From Notospermus geniculatus (Eukaryota > Nemertea > Pilidiophora > Heteronemertea > Lineidae), in the NCBI GenBank assembly GCA_002633025.1, contig NMRB01000421.1:247961-311960 (forward strand): a DNA stretch of 64,000 nt, given 5' to 3'. A program made the position numbers and the translations under genes. This document shows positions 1-13,138 of the stretch, one piece after another. The notes beneath the pieces are model-generated. The model was not told the DNA's origin, searched no databases, and saw nothing but the letters and a program-made list of their open reading frames with translations. Positions within the stretch are counted from its first letter, which is position 1; the number at the start of each line of letters is the position of its first letter.

Positions 1-688
1 TTTTTGGCATCAAAACACTTTTGAGACGGCCCCTAAGGAAAGGAAGACAACGACTGGTGAGTGTCATCTGGAAATGACAGCGAGACTTATTTATATGAAG
101 TGAACCTTTTCGCATTTGAACGACCGGGCATTCCCCCAAAGATCTGCATATTTATAAGTATAATGTCAACATATGTAAGAGAGATAATAAAAATGTATCA
201 CATATGTATCAGAATGCGCAAACATGTGTCCTATTGTCATATAAACAGACGATTAACAACAGTTGAATATTTCCCCCATGTTAACAACTGTTCACTTTGT
301 AAATATAAAAATACTTACCCCTATATTTATATGATATTGTATTAATAAGCAAATAAATGCATAATCACCGAAAATGTATGGCAGTACCGTCTGCTAATCA
401 TGAATAGAAACTGAATTTCGCGAATTCATCAAATTATCATTATAGAAATTGTGCCTATTTTGACAGGAGGTGCATGTACATGTAATATGAATATTGTAAT
501 TGCTGCAGCGACAGGTGTTTCGACATCACCTATGTGTGCATTTCAACAATGGTCCATTTGAACTTTGGCAATCTGGCAAATTTTGCAGCAAGTTGGTCTC
601 TCTTGTCATCTTCTGTTGTCAACCATATGACTTTTCTCACAAAATGTGAAAATATACTGCACTTTATACCTAGTTCATAACATGAAGC
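1..688. other. No gene recognised
   Basis: AT-rich, intergenic-looking sequence. Short open frames are present but lack codon or domain character. Contains the acatgtacatgta-type words common in the window. Confidence 0.5.
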
Positions 689-915
689 TTAATAGACGTT
701 TGCTAAGCTAACCATTGGTTCCACCAAAATAGGCATGCGAAAAGTGTACGGGATTTAATTTTCACCAAAAAGCCCTGTTTGGATGGATAGTAAGCGCTAT
801 AGAGTAGAAAACGGGGCTTTTAGTTGTACATTTACATGTACATGTAGTTGTACATTTTTCTCACGCCTATCTATTTTTGGTGGAACCAATGGTTAGCTTA
901 GCAAACGTCTATTAA
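689..915. mobile_element. TTAA-flanked palindromic MITE (piggyBac-type target)
   Basis: Perfect or near-perfect inverted ends of about 41 bp (TAGACGTTTGCTAAGCTAAC and its complement) run from 693 and to 911, each flanked by TTAA (689-692 and 912-915). The centre includes gtacatttacatgtacatgt. TTAA duplication is typical of piggyBac (and Kolobok) elements; with 219 bp and no coding capacity this is a non-autonomous derivative. Because TTAA is itself palindromic it extends the visible inverted repeat. Confidence 0.75.
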
Positions 916-3900
916 ATCAGCCCTGAGAATGAGAATGACACTGGCTTTGCTATTGTGCAATTGACGCCAAGTCATGCAAGTGGCAACGCGTAAAAGCAGG
1001 TTATCCATGTATGCGTCGTATACATGTATGTATCTGCGTGTCCGTTGTCCGATCAAAAGGGATAAAAACCAATGTTTTACATGCTTGTCGGTCGGTGGAT
1101 TAGATATCGACAGTTGGAAAAAATGGATGCGCGCTCTCCGACGGGCAACGTAATGTGGACACGCAAATGGGCAAACAGGGAAAACCAAGGCTTGGTGATC
1201 AACAGGCATGTCCTAGAGCTGCATGGCATTTATGGGTCGGATCTGCACAAGCTTCCTTTCAGAGTTATTACGAGTGAAAATGACACTGGCTTCATGGATA
1301 TCTTGCTAACTTGACATTTCATTATCAACTTCTTTCTTCTCACGATCTGATAAACACCCAGCTTTCCACTTAAATTCGCATATAATTCAAATAATCCAAT
1401 TGATTTTTCCCTTGTGTTGGTCGTATCTTTTAAGATCTAGTCTACAGCGGATGTGGCTTTACGATTTTTCATCAGAAAGAGCAATAAGTCATTTCAAAAA
1501 ACTTTTGTTGAGTTGGTTTGTAAAGGGGCAGGGTTACCCAAACTTCTCAAGTGGCATTCTTTTTCATTCTATGTAATTCAATACATCGACAAAATGCGGT
1601 TGATTTTTGTAGGCAAATTTTAATTGTGATTTTTTTTAGATAAGTTTTAAATTTGAATTATATGGTGTATGACTTGGTTCTTTGTGAACGTAGGCAGTGT
1701 TCAAGGGGTTGGCAACGGACCTTCGTCCACTCGGGATGGCATTGGTCTTTCAAGCACTATATACCTTGACAGCTAACATGCCTCTTCTAATTACATCATG
1801 TCTTGGATACAATGTAGCAGCAGCGATGACAAGCGGCAGCTGCACTATCGAAAATCTCAGAGACCCCATTTATGAATCTAAATCGCCACCTCCGCCGGGG
1901 CAGCCTGGGCTCATGATTGTCCTTTCACGTGGCAAGCTGGGGATTAAAATTCCACATCCTCGGCGAAAATGTATCCTTTTGTATCACCATTTGTGGAGAT
2001 TAGGGTACTGTAAATGCACTTAGTGGGCATTGTTCAGCGGAGTAGCGAATAAAAGGAAAGGAAAACCTCCAACAGAAATATTTGCCCAAGTATTTTACTC
2101 TGGTATTTATTTTCAACTTCATCCCTCGTTGTACGCGTGGTCCAGACAGAAGAAAGTAAACAAGGTTTCCTAAGTTGGCCTCAGTCTAACACAAACTAAT
2201 TAGAGCCTTCTAATTACTCTATTGTAGACGACCCCGAGATGGTGAGATGGGGCGAAAATATCGAGCTGGAGTTGCACTCTTTCCGGATGTACGGCTCAGT
2301 TGGTTTGATGAATACGTACTTGCAAAGGGGACCCCTAGATCGTAGTGAAAGGTATCTAACCCGATGAATTGTGCTCTACTGGTCGGGGTCGGCACAACGG
2401 GACGGCAGATCGCCAGAAACCGTCATTTACTCGCTACCTTTCTGACATTTTTTTCTATCAATTCGCGGAGAAAATAATTAACTACCTTTCGCCGTGTTAA
2501 GACGGTAATTTAAAAGCCATGTTGAAATGACGTGGTTAATAATGGGTCATCCATTGGAGTGGGCTGCCTCGATTCAAAGAGGGTATAATTACTAGTTCGC
2601 CTTAGAAATGGCGGACAATTTTGTCAGCGGGGGTTACAGTTGACAATGAATTAATAACAATGTTCTTTCATAGCTGGTGTCATCCTAGTTAAGAAAGAGG
2701 GTTCGTTCCACACCAGTCGTGGAACTCGACATCAATGCCGGTGGTGCAAGGCAATGTCACTCCGTGGCAGGAAGAATACAGCCATTCTGCAATATAGGAC
2801 AAATATTTAGATACTTGTATAGGGTTAGAGGTGTTTCTGGTAACGGAGAGATCGAAATTCACCCAGTGTGAACGCCCCGTGAAAAAGAGGTATGTTTGAC
2901 AGACAGAGAACTTCATTAGATATATACCAGAACCCGGGGTCTGCACAAATAATCATTTAATAATGATATGATTGAATGGTGAATAATTTCAAAGGCAGTC
3001 AATAGGAGCACAAGAAACACCCAACTAAGTTGCCAACTTCAATAGAGCAGTTGGGGGTCTGTGCACTTCTGTCAGAAAACTTGCGATTTTTAAACCGCGA
3101 TACACTCTATGACGCCTCGCTTTCAATAACGTTTTGTCCGTAATCAATTATAAATCTTTTACGAAATTTTACTTTTCACATGCTGTCCTAATTGACCAGA
3201 ATGTTGCTTGTCCAACTATTATAAAGGCTTTGAAAAGTTAACGGTTTCAATTCTGAATGGTTTACCCTTGTTAACCGCTTTCATTTGATTTGCACAACGT
3301 TCTGGCCTCGCAAATTGCCCCCTCGTACAAGTACATATTAAAGTCATGTAAGTAGGTATCGAATACGTGCCTTTGAATCTGCTGGTCCCAGCCAACCACG
3401 ATGCCCATTTCAGATTTCCGCCTGGAATGCTGACCAAAGGTTACACAGGCGTGTTCCATGTGGCTCTTAGATTTAGAAAAATACTCCCAAACTCCTCCGC
3501 TTTTATCGGCCTAAAGGCAGTGATAACATTGCTTGAATAGCGTTCCATCTCTGATCCCAGTGCAAAGAAACCAGATAACGAATTCACGTGAAAAATGCAA
3601 CCGTTTTGGCAACATGATACGATAGAGCCAATTCAAAGCCACTCTTTTATTTGACGATTCGTTTTGGTAGAGAAACATGGCATGTTATTCTGTTGCGACA
3701 ACTGGAGGTCCATTAGCTCTAATTGGTTGATTTGGCAAATAATTAAAGAAGAAAGAATGTACAATCTGTTTACAGCCGATGGTGTTGGGTTATGAGTGCT
3801 GCGACATCTCGTTTTTCGTTGACCTCCGTCATCACCGGCCAGGAAAATCGACTTCATGTCGTGACTGCTAATTTTCTGAACCTCTGAAAAAAGAAAAGAT

Positions 3901-6009
3901 ATCCAAAATACATGTACAGCACAAAAAAAACGACACACAAATGATAGTATAAGTAAAGTCGTCTCCGATATTCGCAAAAAAAGAAAAGAGTGTAACTAAT
4001 ACTACAAATGTACGCGAAGATACATGTAAATGTATTATAAAGATTTTCAATCACCGACACTTTACTCATTGTGAAATATACACCATTAGCCTACCTAAGA
4101 ATGCCTTTTTCATTCTTTTGTTTTGGACCTGCTTGTTCGACAAGGAGGCACATTACGTCCCTTAGTTTCTCTTGTCTATCATCAACAGTGCATAACTGCA
4201 AAGAGCTGCCATATTTTTTACACACACATAAACCATGTCCTATTCATCACGGGGGTTATTCATTTGAATGCTTGTATGACCTTACCCAATGGTGTTTACT
4301 TAGATGGTTCAGAGTTTACGTACATATGGTCAATGACAGTCATTGTACCATAGAATACTCTTTCGGCTAACTGATCCGATTAGAAATGATCTAAGTAACA
4401 ACCATTGTCCACTAAATAAAATCCTGGATTTACACAAAAATCCAATCTGCTTAGCTACATGTATGACATATGTATGAATGAATGTCAACACTTATAAGAA
4501 TCTGGTGACGTCTGGTCAAAAGTTTCCTTTTCTGTCTTTTTCTGCGGCATTAGAGCCATCATATGGCGTAATTAATCGCACAGGAATTCTCGGACTGTCA
4601 TCCCGCTGATAATTCCGATTCTTCAATTTGCTTTAATTCACATTCAAAGAATTCCTAACTAACAAATTGTTAAAACATCCCCTCCTGCTGTCTGTACGGA
4701 TTCATGGCAAAAATAACCTTGATTTGCTGTAGGTAATCTAGTTTGCACTCACAGGATTTCTGTTTCTATCAGCAGGAAGGGATTTCTTAAGGGGGTCGAC
4801 GCACCAGAAATAATCAGGATAAGGGATAGACAACCCCCAGTGATCTCATGGCCCTAATTGCTACTAAATCATGGATAAAAGTTGGTCCTTTAGGTACTGG
4901 CAAATTTTTGTTTCACGTGATTTGATGATCATGCTGTGACACCAACTGGGTCGTTGTCTGCTGGTCAGGGAAAGGGATAAAATGGTCTAAATTGCAAAAT
5001 GGGTGAATAAAGGTGAAATCCTTTTATTTGTGTCAGTCACTAATGAGAGAATTAAGACTTAGTGTATTCTTTGAACACGTGTTTCCGCACGGTAACGGTT
5101 TAATTTGGAGGAATTTGAGGTGTTTCTAAGCGCACGGCAAAGAATGTTCGGAATTCAAGAAAAAAATACGTCCAGGACTTAGGGACAAGTTGAGATTAGG
5201 GAGTCTGAGGGAGATTCAACCTGGTTCTCGATATCGATTCAAGTGGTGCAAATGGACAGGGCGGATGACCTGACGATCTGAGCAGATTCCTCTATCTCTG
5301 ACCAGTGATAGATCATCGAGGGAACTGATCAGGTCATAGGAATACCATTTTTGATACATGTAGGCCTATGTACGCCACTTGCTGAATCCAGGTCTAAGTA
5401 TTGGACTCAACGAATGGGCATTTCTTCAGTGGCCGACAAGTAGGCCTACTCACAGTGTACATCACATCATAAGAATGGGAACCACATGCGCAGTCGATAG
5501 ATAGTGACGTACATGTAGTTCCATTTTATCGTGTGGGCCTCGTTTCAACCAGGTTCAAGTGATGCAGTGGGAACCGGTTTGGACGAAGCGGATTGAAATT
5601 CAAACCCAATCAAACTGTAATGTGAATAGGCGTTTCAATCCGGATTGAGTCGAACGAATTCCTCGATCGGAATTGAGGAATTCAGATTGAAAGTGGATTT
5701 GGTATGAACCAGCTTTATAAGCCTTACGCCTACATGTACATGTACTTAGCGACATACATGTATAACAGTAGATCTAAAGCTTATATTCCACTGGTGGTCA
5801 ATCGACTGACTGACCATCAGTAGAAATACATTTAACGCCGTGACTATTTGCACAGCAAGTTGCTGTGAAAATAGTAGTTCTCGCACTGCTTACACAGCAG
5901 ATTCTAACCAATGAAAACGCGAGGTTCATAATGAGGATGCATTACGATAATTTATGCACGAGGCGTAATAAACAACGAAGTGATTATTCACACGCCTAAT
6001 CTTCAGTCG
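916..6009. other. No gene recognised
   Basis: Long non-coding-looking stretch. A 108-codon open frame at 1697-2023 (+) and an 85-codon one at 2689-2946 (-) have no recognisable domain. Several short acatgtacatgta runs and small hairpins occur. Region 5540-5720 has a diffuse repeated ggattga/aattcagattga composition with no clear element borders. Confidence 0.4.
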
Positions 6010-6012
6010 GCT

Positions 6013-6080
6013 GACTGGCGCAGTGGAAAGATGGAGCGGATTGTAACCCTAAGGTCGCGGGTTCGAATCCCGGTAGTCCT
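6013..6080 (+). ncRNA. tRNA-like Pol III unit (tRNA pseudogene or SINE head)
   Basis: An intact A box TGGCGCAGTGG (6016-6026) and a perfect B box GGTTCGAATCC (6060-6070) are 44 bp apart. The ends GACTGGC and GGTAGTC pair at six of seven positions, but the anticodon stem has mismatches and the unit is shorter than a normal tRNA. It is followed by a T/pyrimidine-rich tail (6080-6125), which includes a Pol III terminator run. Best read as a degenerate tRNA or tRNA-derived SINE 5' part, not a functional tRNA. Confidence 0.6.
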
Positions 6081-7626
6081 TTTTAGTTTTTTTCTTTTTT
6101 CTTACTTTCTTTTTCTTTTCTCTTTTCTTTTCACTGTTGTGAAGGCAGCTTCTCTCTGCCGTGATGAGGATGTTTGCCTATCGTGAGATGAGAGGGTCGG
6201 TGATTAAATCGCGGCAAGAAAATGCAAAGCTCTCTCGATATTTACCATCTCGGAGCTTCCGTTCTTGGCGGTGCCTTATTAGACACTAATATGCCTGGAA
6301 TGCTTCCCTGGGCTCGCTTAATACCGGTGTATACATTGCCATGAGAAAACCAATGGGAGCAGTCAGCCGCGCATATTGCTAACAGATGGCAGCACAGTCT
6401 TAGCGGACCAAATGTACAGGAAATCTATTATGATCGCTGCTCGATCGATAATGACTGGGTCCGCTAGATGCATTGAATTGGGCCCTAGTGACACCTAGTG
6501 GTCAACTCGCTGACAGCTCCTATTTCGCCTGTTTGATTAGCAAAACTTAATAATTGAACGGGAGATGACGTTACTCATGCTGCCACCAGAAGACTTTGAG
6601 TAAGTGAATAATTTCTAAGTGTATTTAAACATACCTAATAATATCTGGCGAGCGATGAGACTGTTCGAGACACGGATGAATATTGAATAATGACTTGAGA
6701 TCCGTATGTTGTGACAATATTGACGAACGCTTCAAGTCCGCAATTTTCTTCAAATTACGAATTTCGTCAAAATTGCCTTGGCGCACTTGAAGTTATATCG
6801 CGAGACGAGATAATGAGGGGGAAATTCATATCTGAGGATGGGCAAATATTTAATGTCGTTCGCCGCTCTCCACAATTAGAGGAGACAAAAGCTTGGCTGG
6901 CCGCGAAGGCGAGGCAGGATGCGTCAAAAACAGCCAAGGGAATATTAACCGCGGCTCGTAGCCGTGCCCATGCCGCAAATTCTAATTTCCATGCCCAATC
7001 AAAATTAATTTCAGCTGAGCATACCGATATCAAACCTAATTTAGCAATCAAATAAAGCCTGTATAAGGCCATGCGAGCGGCACTCCTGTTTGTAAATTCG
7101 TTTTTCACATCAAATTATCCGAGCATCAAAACATGATTACACTCACGGTTTGCGAGCGTGCGGTGTAAAGTTGCACTTTCTAATGAAATCGTCTCAACAG
7201 CGGCAACCGAAAGGCTACAGCGCTGTCAAATTGCATGAGAAAGTGAAATTTTATTGAATTTGAAAATGACAGCATTCGGCAGAAGTGGTAAACAATATAT
7301 CAACACCTACTCCAGATCTCTCTTAAAATTGTCTGATGATTTTATGATTTTTTTTTCGCCACGTCTTCCCTCCCGCTATGAAATTTTATGAACTATTAAT
7401 TTTAAATTATAAATGTTTGCGTCCCGTGTTATTTCCCATAGAACATGTATTTTGTTCTCGACACAATACCCCGAAGCGTTGTTCACTTGTGTGCGCAAGA
7501 CTATATCAAAATCAAAAGTAAACATCTATTATGAATTCACTTACAGAGCAATATTTCTTATAAAGAAAGCAATAATAAATGAAGTGGCGAGGAACTCTAA
7601 AGTGGCACGTATACCAACAATAACGA
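6081..7626. other. No gene recognised
   Basis: Unique sequence. At 6711-7108 both strands are open for more than 110 codons; the plus-strand frame is Ala/Lys/Arg-rich (WLAAKARQDASKTAKGI) but no family is recognised and splice borders are not evident. Confidence 0.4.
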
Positions 7627-7849
7627 GTACTTTTATACAGTGCCTTGATTGGATATGAGGACTCCGTGCAAACGGAAAAACAGAGCGGCAACCTTCTACT
7701 AAAAGTACTGGCTTTCAATTTTCCTGATGCCTTGTCAGGCTGGCGTAGTCTCTGTTTCATGGTGGACGTATCACTTTCTGCACGTGGTCTTAGGGTTAGG
7801 CCTACATTCCTTGTCGAAAAAAACATCTGCGAATCGTGACTAAAGGCCG

Positions 7850-7976
7850 GGGTCCTTCTTGTAAGAGCTACACGCTACACGGACACGCCGATTAACAAAG
7901 GTTACGCAAACCTTTTGTGAAACTATTGTTAACCGGCGTGTCCATGTAACGTGTAGCTCTACGTTTTCGCACAGCC
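7850..7976. mobile_element. TAA-flanked palindromic MITE, element 1 of copy 1
   Basis: A fold-back with inner arms gagctacacgctacacgg and its near complement at 7921-7962. Its left outer end is eroded in copy 1 but readable in copy 2 (21954-22087, starting GGCTGCGAA). TAA on either side in copy 2 fits the TWA target of PIF/Harbinger elements. Confidence 0.65.
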
Positions 7977-7979
7977 TAA

Positions 7980-8110
7980 GGCTGCAATCACATAGAGCTA
8001 CACGCTACACGGATACACCGGTTAACAATGGCTTCACAGTCGCAAGCCCTGTGTGAAACCGTTGTTAACCGGCGTGCCCGTGTAGCGTGTAGCTCTATGT
8101 GATTGCAGCC
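7980..8110. mobile_element. TAA-flanked palindromic MITE, element 2 of copy 1
   Basis: 131 bp, ends GGCTGCAATCACATAGAGCT and exact complement, flanked by TAA at 7977-7979 and 8111-8113. Nearly the whole element folds on itself. It is the same family as the element immediately upstream, with which it shares one TAA. The TWA duplication suggests a PIF/Harbinger-type non-autonomous element. Confidence 0.78.
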
Positions 8111-8370
8111 TAAAAGGAGCAGGTGACATTTTTCGGGACACCCCGTAAGCAAACACCGTGACAGTCGGATTCGCCATCCGGAGCAGATGGTCAAGAAACC
8201 AGCAGCCATTTTTAAGGGTCTATTGATCCCTCAAGGGATTGGTACTGGAAACGTTAGCATCTGATCAAGTGGTAATAGGCGACATCATTGCCTCTATAGG
8301 CTGTTTTGAAACAGGTAGCGAGGAAAGGGAATGATTTCACGTATCGTATCGCCCAACAAAAGTACATACA

Positions 8371-8432
8371 TGAATTTGAATTTGAATTTGAATTTGAATT
8401 TGGCTCCGAATTTGAATTTGAATTTGAATTTG
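8371..8432. repeat. (GAATTT)n microsatellite, copy 1
   Basis: About nine GAATTT units interrupted once by ggctcc. The repeat is open in several frames and produces spurious EFEFEF, SNSNSN, KFKFKF and IQIQIQ peptides; none is a gene. Confidence 0.95.
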
Positions 8433-8855
8433 TATGCATCCGGACACGTAGAGTAGTAGGCCATGGAGAAAGACACAGACCCTCTTCTCAATTCGACGCC
8501 ACCGCATTTCTTTCCAATAGATCCTCAACCATTAATATCGTTTCGTCACATTCCCTCAGTAACAACCAGAGATTTGTACGGTTTTTTATCAGCATCTATA
8601 TCACATCAACCTATGTTACTCCTTCCATGAGCTAGTTGGAAAAGCTTATCCTTGGATCGGTCATCGTTAAGTGAAGGAACTTAGATAACCACAAGATGTC
8701 TACATGTATTTGTCCAAAAAAACGATGTTGACATGTAACTACGTACTATGGCAGCCCTTGCATCCGACGAGGGACATTTCCGTGGGATGAAGGATTATGC
8801 CCTTTTGAAAGGATTGTACATGTAACTCAGAGAATGTTTAAGGTATGCGATAATA

Positions 8856-8991
8856 GGGAGGTTGAGATCAGCGACTTATCACGGATCCTTATACGTATAC
8901 GGATCGAAATGTATACAAAATTTGTCCTCGTTGCACAGAATTCTATCCGTATACGTATAGGATCCGTGCTAGTCGCTGATCTCAACCTCCC
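8856..8991. mobile_element. 136-bp palindromic element, copy 1
   Basis: Ends GGGAGGTTGAGATCAGCGAC and its complement; the inner arms continue as ggatcc-tatacgtata. No clear target duplication (left flank taata, right flank aaatta). Type unassigned. Confidence 0.65.
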
Positions 8992-9221
8992 AAATTACGT
9001 ATGGATATACGTAATTACCTCAAGAAGGTAGACGATGCAATTAATTACATGTAATTGCTGTATGATGATTTCCTATTTCTGCATCATGTAACAGCGAAAA
9101 AAATTCGCATTCTAAAAATGCAGTATAGGAGATACATGTAAAGACGTAAAGGAAATTTTCGAGACCTCCGCGAATAGGCCTAGTTGTTTCTGTGCAGAAT
9201 TTTTCATCTACATGTAAGTTC

Positions 9222-10465
9222 GCCATTAGGGAAGTAGTGGGTTCATTTATTTGGGAAAACATTTGTTCGGGCAGCCGTTTTAATTGAAGTTTCATTAAAA
9301 ATTAAAATCACGTGCCTTGCAATTCCCTTCCAATCAATTGCATTGGTAAATGTATACATGTAAATGTACGTGCTGTGCATGTATTCAACTGCTTCTATAA
9401 GTCTAACGCGGACGAGTCTCCTCTTCTCATACAAAACCACCGACTCACCACTCCACCCATCATGAATTGCCACTGAAGTACATTCTTCAACATCCGCGCA
9501 AGTTGAGATAGAAAATTTAATTAAGACGCCTGAACATATCGGAATTAGTAATATCAAATTAAAATGTCACTCTTCGCCTATTGGTGTTACAATAAGCATT
9601 AATCATCAACGCTTTCGGATCGTTTCGCGAGTTACACAAAATCGCTCTTGGGCATTCGGAGGAAATTGAAACTCGTCAGACTCTTTTCATTTAATTCCAA
9701 TGTGATATTTCTATCAATTTTATGCCTCGTTCAAACTTTTGAAAGCTCTCTGTTTGTACTAATGTCATTTTCAAGAGCTGATGTATCGATCGGAAGATTG
9801 GCTGCGAGTTGTCGAAATCTAGTAAATTTTAGTTTATCATTCTTTGCATTTTTTCAACGAAGTTTTTTATTTTTATTTTTTTATTTTTGAACTTATTTTT
9901 TTAATTTTTATTTATTTTTTATTTTTTTCCGGCGGTGAATAGTGTCAACTAATCCATTGGGTTTAGGTTGTGTCATGACCAAAGTTTGGTCAGCGGGTTG
10001 GGTTACGAATGAAACATCTGTCTCTGTACATCCTTTGGCAGGCAAGCTGATTTTCATATGCTCTGTCCAACAAATTTGAAACAGCCTATAAAACTTTTTG
10101 CCAGCCGATTCCTCCTGCGTAATAGACAGCGATCTTGTCGACGCCTCAGATGGTGATTCGGTGTTTCCGTCTGATTTGTAATTGGTGTGCTAACCGAGAT
10201 GGCCATTTTGTAATTCACGGACAAGTTGGTCATCATGCATTGCCAATCGCTGCATGTACGCCACTTCTCGCCCACGGCATGAACGCAGTCTGTCTTCACC
10301 ATCTCGCCAAGCTTACGGAGTCAGCTACCGAACATCGAGTACCACTTGACGGCCTGGCTCCGACCAAATATTCCGACGAAACCAATTTGTTAATTTGCTC
10401 CCCCGATATTGGGTTTCTCGGATTGACAAATTTGTCTTGATTACATCAATCTAGGCAAGACGGGC
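9222..10465. other. Sequence present only in copy 1 of the duplication
   Basis: No gene or transposon end was recognised. It includes a run of T-rich low complexity at 9855-9930. In copy 2 the matching point is the N at 23728, so its absence there may be an assembly gap rather than a biological deletion. Confidence 0.6.
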
Positions 10466-11914
10466 ATGTGAGAGTGAATCAGAGAATAAGTCTATAATGC
10501 GTGGTGGTAGTTCACCAATAAAGGAGAAAAATCATCCCGACGATGGTCGGTGTATCACTGATACGTAATGAGGATATTAAAGGACAAGCACCAATTCCTT
10601 TGTTCAGGCAATGGGTGATGCTCATCATCAGGCAATGGGTGACGCTTTAGTTCGTGAGTCTGTGCAATGCCGTATAGATGCTGCACACAATGCACCCTGT
10701 GTGTACTCGTTCCTACAGGCGATAAGGCTGAGCTACAGAGGCATCCTGACTCTCAAGGCCTACGGTACGAAGGCGGCCGTAGCAATGTGAACCCATAATG
10801 GTACAAGATGTACAAAGGTGGAATTAAAGCCCGACTGTATGCCTTAGATGACTCTTTCTCCCTCCCCACCTTGATAAGACTAGTGTCCTGTCCAACCTAT
10901 ATGTAGCCAGTGATAACACCGAGGCTGGACTGATACTATGTCGAAACAAAAATGGCCGCCATACATGTAGCTTCATCACTTGAGAAGTTCAACGTGCTGT
11001 TATAGCTTGACTAACCCTTCATCAGGTAAGGTAGCATGCTTCAACTCATTCTTCTATGTGTAGCAACACTCAAAATGCCTAATTGGTAACTTAGATCTTT
11101 CATATAGATAGATTTGGTATACATACATGTATAGGCCTACACGTTGCCTAGTCAAAGGTTTCGTCGGCCGTCACGAGATAGAAACCTAATGCATATACTG
11201 TCGGGCTTTAAATCATCTATGATTGGAACATGTGCCTATAGGCCCACTGCATGTGTAAATCAACGTTATCGCGTATAGGCCCATGTTTTGCAATGTATAT
11301 TTTATAAAAATACAATGTACGACAACCCACACTCTTTCTGGCGAAACTTGCATCTATAGATCCAAATACGTCCAGGCAAAAATATATAACACCATTTTAT
11401 GTCATACTATATTTTTCGTCCAGGCCATGACTACATGTAACTGAATAGACCACGGATGTCACTACATGTACTATACACGTACATAATACGTATTTTTCGG
11501 ACATCTCACTTTATTACGATTACTCCACCTACAGAGTGGTAACTGTGACTGTATTCATTCAGTGAATTAATTTCGATATGTCCTCCGTAACTGGGTTAGC
11601 TTGAGTGTTTGCTCCACACATTACCATCCTCCTCGGACTTTCATCAAAGAAGTAGACGTATTTATTACTTGAAGGACTGTTAATTAATACACGAGGAATC
11701 CTTTTTTACCGCAGATGTTTTAAACATACATGTACAGTACAGTTGGAAAATTTCATTACTTTTGATTTTTTTCGATGTTATGTTGTAAGCAGCTGGTATG
11801 AGTTTTCACATTTTTTTTCATACTGAAGCGAACTACAGCCAGCACATAATTAAACTGGATATCTGCAAAACCGCCGTGTACATGTACGTTTTTGGCAGTA
11901 GCTGTTTTAATCTG

Positions 11915-12061
11915 GGACCTTATCCAAAAAGTTCCCGTAACTTTGTAAGGGTACGAAAATCCTTTGTTAGGCTGATGGCTGATGGCTGAAATTGGTTGCT
12001 CATGAATAAACAATGGTCTACGCATTCCGGAAAGTTAGGAGAGCTTTGGGAATAAAGGTCC
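11915..12061. mobile_element. GGACC-ended hairpin MITE, CNG target (copy 1)
   Basis: Ends GGACCTTATCCAAAAAG and ...CTTTGGGAATAAAGGTCC. Flanks CTG (11912-11914) and CTA (12062-12064) suggest an eroded CNG duplication. The interior word aaatcctttgttaggctg is shared with the elements at 37306-37432 and, reversed, 54784-54897, so these are one family. Confidence 0.65.
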
Positions 12062-12802
12062 CTAGACAAGAAATTGTGTGGTATAAATGAAGTCAAGTAA
12101 CTGCTTTACTTCAGTTTTGTACAGGACTCTCTTACGCATTTGTATACAGCAGGACGGGAAGTAAAGGCATTTACTTTTTTTTCGTTAATACCATCCATTA
12201 TGTCGGGATTTTCCTTCAATTCTCTGCGGCTGAAGAGTGCAAAAGCCTTAATTCAAGATGACTGAGGCCCGTATAAATTCAAGGGTGCGAACACGACAGA
12301 TTCAAAAATCTGGGGGTTTTCGTGAGATCGTGCAAGGAACGATGTTTCATTCCTACTTATAATTCAAAAGACGAGCCTGGACCCAATATGGTGGCAACAA
12401 GGGACAACATGGCCAAATATAGTAGCTCCACAGGTATTGGACATGAGATGGTAGAGATAGCATTGTAAACGTTCCTAAACTCTGCCCCTTTAAGAGTACT
12501 TTAATCCTATGAATGAAGCTTAGAATGTACCCGATGGTTTCGACAATTACCTCCATATGGTAACGGCCTGATGGTGGTTGAAGATCACCGGAATATGGCT
12601 ATTTGGCCTATTGTTAGATTGACATGTCGAATGATAGCAACATTTTATGGGAATTGATATCATATTCTCGATAGGTCAGTTCGGATTCATCTCTTTGTAA
12701 GCGCTCTTGAAGTACCCGTGACACAGCAGGAAGTCATGTGGCCATCCATGACGATATCGTTGGTCATGGTGGTCGATGCATGTCCTGTCATGCCCATGCC
12801 TA

Positions 12803-13138
12803 CACTGTTAGAAATTATTAATTTTACAGTAGTAATTTTGCAGTAATTTTACAGAAAGTGCCTGCAGCAGAGTCCCCAGCACTTTCTGTAAATTTACATA
12901 ATTTCTTTAATTATGGTATGATTCATGTTTTCCTGTATTGGTTGGACTCCATTGGACATCCCATTATGATGCCTTCTGAGAACGTATGAAAATATAATTT
13001 GGTCAGTCTCCAGTCAAGTCTCTGTTAACATTTATTTAAGTCTGTAGTTTTACAGATCACTCTGTAATTTTACAGATCCAGTGCTGGGGACTCTGCTGCA
13101 CAGATTTTCTGTAAAATCTTCTGTTATTTCTAACAGTG
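12803..13138. mobile_element. TA-flanked palindromic MITE (Tc1/mariner-type target), only in copy 1
   Basis: 336 bp. Ends CACTGTTAGAAAT and ATTTCTAACAGTG, flanked by TA (12801-12802, 13139-13140). The arms also share a GCAGAGTCCCCAGCAC block and its complement, and ttttacag repeats. The second segment copy lacks it, which gives a filled/empty pair. Confidence 0.85.

Noticed and set aside
1697-2023. 108-codon plus-strand frame with a hydrophobic stretch, considered as a copper-transporter-like exon
   Set aside because: The key M..xM/N pattern of that family is not present and no neighbouring exon was found.
2689-2946. 85-codon minus-strand frame with Cys and Trp residues, considered as an extracellular-domain exon
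   Set aside because: No recognisable domain and no matching upstream or downstream exon.
6013-6080. Functional tRNA-Thr or similar
   Set aside because: Anticodon-stem mismatches and short length; only the Pol III boxes are intact.
8254-8635. Several 60-109 codon frames with EFEFEF, SNSNSN, KFKFKF and IQIQIQ runs (also 22760-23141)
   Set aside because: They are translations of the (GAATTT)n microsatellite in different frames, not genes.
10054-10302. VKTDCVHAVGEKW frame, considered as a remnant of the missing carrier exon
   Set aside because: Only a short ATGCC coincidence with the PVD signature; the flanking residues do not match the third repeat.
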